Positions 37,557 to 40,159 of a stretch of DNA of 40,159 bases are shown one piece after another. Where the stretch lies: the NCBI GenBank assembly GCA_029246705.1, contig JAQWMQ010000018.1, forward strand, positions 1 through 40,159, written 5' to 3'. The stretch's first letter is position 1. Each line of letters opens with the position of its first letter. A program made the position numbers and the translations under genes. The notes under the pieces were generated by a model. That model saw nothing but the letters and a program-made list of their open reading frames with translations. It did no database searches and was not told the origin of the DNA. This DNA comes from Phycisphaerales bacterium. GTDB taxonomy: Bacteria; Planctomycetota; Phycisphaerae; Phycisphaerales; SM1A02.

Positions 37557-40159
37557 ATGACCTCAACCCGCGCGGCGGCCGAGGCCAACGGGACCTCCGC
37601 CAGCAACGAGATGCAGTACGACAGCCCCGTCTGGAAGACGCCGGCGATGCAGCAGTTCGTGCGCTTCAAGAAAGCGCACCCCGACTGTGTGCTGCTCTTC
37701 AGGATGGGCGACTTCTACGAACTCTTCGGGGACGACGCGGTGCTCGCGCACAAGGCGCTCGCGATCACCCTCACCGAGCGGACCAAGGGCATGCCGATGG
37801 CCGGGGTCCCCCACCATGCGCTCGAGGGCTACCTGAGGCGACTGGTCGAACAAGGCTACCGGGTCGCGATCTGCGACCAGATCCAGGACCCACGCGAGGC
37901 CAAGGGCGTGGTGGAACGCGCGGTCACCCGGGTACTCACGCCAGGCACCCTGGTCGATGAGACCCTGCTCGAGGACGGTGCGTCCAACCACGTCGCGACG
38001 ATCCGGATCGATGGCGAGCACGCGGCGATCGCGACCGCGGAACTCTCGACCGGTCGTTTCGAACTGCACGAGATGCCCTTGGCGAGGCTGGTCGACGACC
38101 TGATCAGGATCGGCCCGGCGGAAATCGTCCACCAGGAGATCGAAGGCCTCGATCCGGAGTGGCTGGTCGCGGTCAGGAACGCACAGATCGCACCCTTGAC
38201 CGCACGCCCGGCCTGGACCTTCGGCGCGGAAGAAGCCCGACATCGGCTGGAGACCTTCCACGGAGTCACCTCGCTCGAAGGCTTCGGGCTTGCACCCGAA
38301 GCCAACAGCACCGCTGCGGCGGGCGCACTGGTGCGCTACCTCCTCGAGACCCAGAGCCCCGACGGCGATGGCGAGCATGCCAACCTCGGTCACCTTCGCG
38401 CACCCCGCATCGCTTCCAACGCCAGCCACCTGGTGATCGATGCCACCAGTCTTCGCAGCCTCGAGGTCGAACGCACCCTGCGCACCGGGGGCACCGAAGG
38501 CACCCTGCTCTCGGTCCTCCAGCGTTCCCGAACCCCGATGGGACGGCGACTGCTCCGGGAGTGGCTCTGCTGGCCGCTGCTCGAGAAGGACCGCATCGAA
38601 GCACGCCAACGTGCGATCGGCGCGATGATCGAGGACCCCGACTTCGCCGACCGACTCCGCGACATCTTCTCCGGCATCCAGGACGTCGCGCGCATCGCCG
38701 CACGCACCGCGATGCGGCGCGCCACCCCGCGCGACATCGTCGCACTCGGCCATTCGCTGGGTCGGCTGGTCGAACTGCTCGACGAACTGGAGGCGCGCCC
38801 CGCCTTCGAGGCCGCTCGAAAACGGCTCGAACAACTCGGTCTCGCCCTGGCACCGGTCGAGGAACGCATCCAGGAGTGCTGCGTCGAGGACGCCCCCGCG
38901 CACCTGCGCCAGGGCGGTCTCTTCCGGGACGGGATCGACGAGATCCTCGACGAAGCGAGGCTGCTCCAGCGGGATGCCAACAGCTGGCTCGCGAACTACC
39001 AGGCCCAACTCGCGGAAGAGCACGCGATCGCCTCGATGAAGGTCGGCTACAACAAGGTCTTCGGGTACTACATCGAGATCAGCAACGCCAACCGCACGAA
39101 GGTACCGGACAGTTTCACGCGCAAGCAGACCCTGAAGAACGCCGAACGCTACATCACCCCCGAACTGAAGACCTTCGAGGAGAAGGTCATGTCCGCGGAG
39201 GGCCGCGCCTTCGACCGCGAACGCGAGCTCTTCGAGGAACTGCTCGCGATGATCGCGGGGCACACCAACGAACTCGCCGAGTACGCCGGCACCGTCGCTT
39301 CACTCGACTGCCTCTGCGGCCTCTCGGAAGTCGCCGCCGCGGGCGGCTGGTGTCGACCGGAGATCTGCGACGAACCGACCCTCGAAATCGAGGGCGGCCG
39401 CCACCCGGTGCTCGACCGCCTGCTCAAGGACGACTTCGTCCCCAACGACACCCACCTCGGCTGTGCGGACACCCCCGCCACCCTCGGGCTGATCACCGGG
39501 CCGAACATGGCCGGCAAGTCGACCTACATCCGCCAGGTGGCGCTGATCACCCTGCTCGCCCACGCCGGCGCCTGGGTGCCGGCGACCTCGGCGCGCATCG
39601 GGCTCACCGACCGCATCTTCACCCGGATCGGTGCCAGCGACGAACTGCATTCGGGCCGGTCGACCTTCATGGTCGAGATGACCGAGACCGCGAACATCCT
39701 GCACAACGCGACCGAGCGCAGCCTGGTGATCCTCGACGAGATCGGTCGCGGCACCAGCACCCTCGACGGGCTGAGCCTGGCCTGGGCGATCGCGGAGACG
39801 CTGGCCGCGCGCGGTGCACGCACCCTCTTCGCGACCCACTACCACGAGCTCACCTCGCTGGCCGATCGCCTCGAAGCGGTGGGCAACCTGCACGTGACCG
39901 TCCGGGAGTGGAACGACAAGATCATCTTCCTGCACCGGATCCAACCCGGCCGCACCGATCGCTCCTACGGGATCCACGTGGCGCGACTTGCGGGCGTCGA
40001 CCCGGCGACCCTCGAACGGGCGCAGTCGATCCTCGAGACCCTCGCGGTCGAGACCGGTCCGCTGTCGGTCGCGGAGAGCACCCCTGCCGCAGCCGAAGCT
40101 CCCGACCAGATGACGCTCTTCAAGGAATACCTGCCGCACCCGGTGCTCGAGCGCATGCG
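37557..40159 (+). CDS. mutS: DNA mismatch repair protein MutS, 3' end beyond window
   Basis: Recognises mismatches and small loops and starts repair with MutL. I translated the frame by hand because it has no stop in the window; 867 codons are present. Near residue 55, MGDFYELFGDDA carries the F-x-E mismatch-reading motif. The ATPase part has GPNMAGKSTYIRQ (Walker A), ASDELHSGRSTFMVEMTE, LVILDEIGRGTST (Walker B and signature), and FATHYHEL. Near the end, SYGIHVARLAGV and the DQMTLF phrase are typical of MutS1; DQMTLF precedes the linker in many MutS proteins. The first 25 residues are a polar extension. Usual length is about 850-890, so little is missing. Confidence 0.97.
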   Translation, partial: MTSTRAAAEANGTSASNEMQYDSPVWKTPAMQQFVRFKKAHPDCVLLFRMGDFYELFGDDAVLAHKALAITLTERTKGMPMAGVPHHALEGYLRRLVEQGYRVAICDQIQDPREAKGVVERAVTRVLTPGTLVDETLLEDGASNHVATIRIDGEHAAIATAELSTGRFELHEMPLARLVDDLIRIGPAEIVHQEIEGLDPEWLVAVRNAQIAPLTARPAWTFGAEEARHRLETFHGVTSLEGFGLAPEANSTAAAGALVRYLLETQSPDGDGEHANLGHLRAPRIASNASHLVIDATSLRSLEVERTLRTGGTEGTLLSVLQRSRTPMGRRLLREWLCWPLLEKDRIEARQRAIGAMIEDPDFADRLRDIFSGIQDVARIAARTAMRRATPRDIVALGHSLGRLVELLDELEARPAFEAARKRLEQLGLALAPVEERIQECCVEDAPAHLRQGGLFRDGIDEILDEARLLQRDANSWLANYQAQLAEEHAIASMKVGYNKVFGYYIEISNANRTKVPDSFTRKQTLKNAERYITPELKTFEEKVMSAEGRAFDRERELFEELLAMIAGHTNELAEYAGTVASLDCLCGLSEVAAAGGWCRPEICDEPTLEIEGGRHPVLDRLLKDDFVPNDTHLGCADTPATLGLITGPNMAGKSTYIRQVALITLLAHAGAWVPATSARIGLTDRIFTRIGASDELHSGRSTFMVEMTETANILHNATERSLVILDEIGRGTSTLDGLSLAWAIAETLAARGARTLFATHYHELTSLADRLEAVGNLHVTVREWNDKIIFLHRIQPGRTDRSYGIHVARLAGVDPATLERAQSILETLAVETGPLSVAESTPAAAEAPDQMTLFKEYLPHPVLERM

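Noticed and set aside
37563-39263. Minus-strand 566-residue open frame
   Set aside because: Antisense to mutS; the mutS frame shows all family motifs.

Overview
The window is GC-rich, densely coded bacterial chromosome with no insertion sequence, phage gene or CRISPR array. It looks like a Planctomycetota genome, most likely class Phycisphaerae. The pointers are a secreted protein with a C-terminal dockerin-like Asp/Gly calcium-loop segment (21258-22103), a DUF2752 protein with the CPSCGMTT signature, many Cys-lipidated proteins without known relatives, an mraZ gene with no division cluster beside it, an isolated rpsD, and a long PurF homologue of the Bacteroidota/Planctomycetota type. lpxA and the lipoproteins imply an LPS-bearing diderm envelope. 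This placement is inference; no marker was searched.

Layout. 1-3847 (minus): a lipoprotein with a possible JAB-like C-terminus, an M48 membrane metallopeptidase, and dapF, cut by the left edge. 3952-4840 (plus): a NifU-domain scaffold and csrA. 4841-5392: no gene, but a strong minus-strand terminator and a dense array of hairpins. 5393-5955 (minus): mraZ and its promoter, which carries MraZ-type TGGG boxes. 6139-7854 (plus): a flavin-reductase-like protein and an amidohydrolase. 7844-10712 (minus): an operon of DUF2752 protein, two related lipoproteins and a glycosyltransferase-like protein. 10815-11846 (plus): an M19 dipeptidase. 11873-14778 (minus): a ParA ATPase fused to a CBM48-like domain, plus a partner overlapping it by 4 bp. 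14887-16952 (minus): tRNA-Glu, a membrane protein and aroB. 17108-21184 (plus): a small exported protein, then a nucleosidase-like protein, nadD, rimO and a lipoprotein joined by 4-bp overlaps. 21258-22103 (minus): the dockerin-like secreted protein. 22392-24961 (plus): lepA and an OmpH/Skp-like protein. 24998-26208 (minus): lipB and a YbjQ-family protein. 26251-32913 (plus): lpxA, a metallo-beta-lactamase-fold hydrolase, the PurF-like enzyme, rpsD and a PpiD/SurA-like protein. 32923-37248 (minus): a ZIP transporter with a His/Asp tail, a small protein, ileS and a free-standing tRNA-binding domain. 37358 to the end (plus): tRNA-Ala and mutS, cut by the right edge.

Most content is housekeeping: lysine/peptidoglycan precursor (dapF), shikimate (aroB), NAD (nadD), lipoate (lipB), lipid A (lpxA), purines, translation (rpsD, lepA, rimO, ileS, tRNAs) and repair (mutS). 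Three things stand out. The ParA-CBM48 fusion with a possible P-loop-less MinD-like partner is the best candidate for an undescribed system. Eight genes have a -10-like hexamer 6 or 7 nt before the start codon, suggesting leaderless transcripts. The csrA-mraZ interval is strongly structured and may encode a regulatory RNA.
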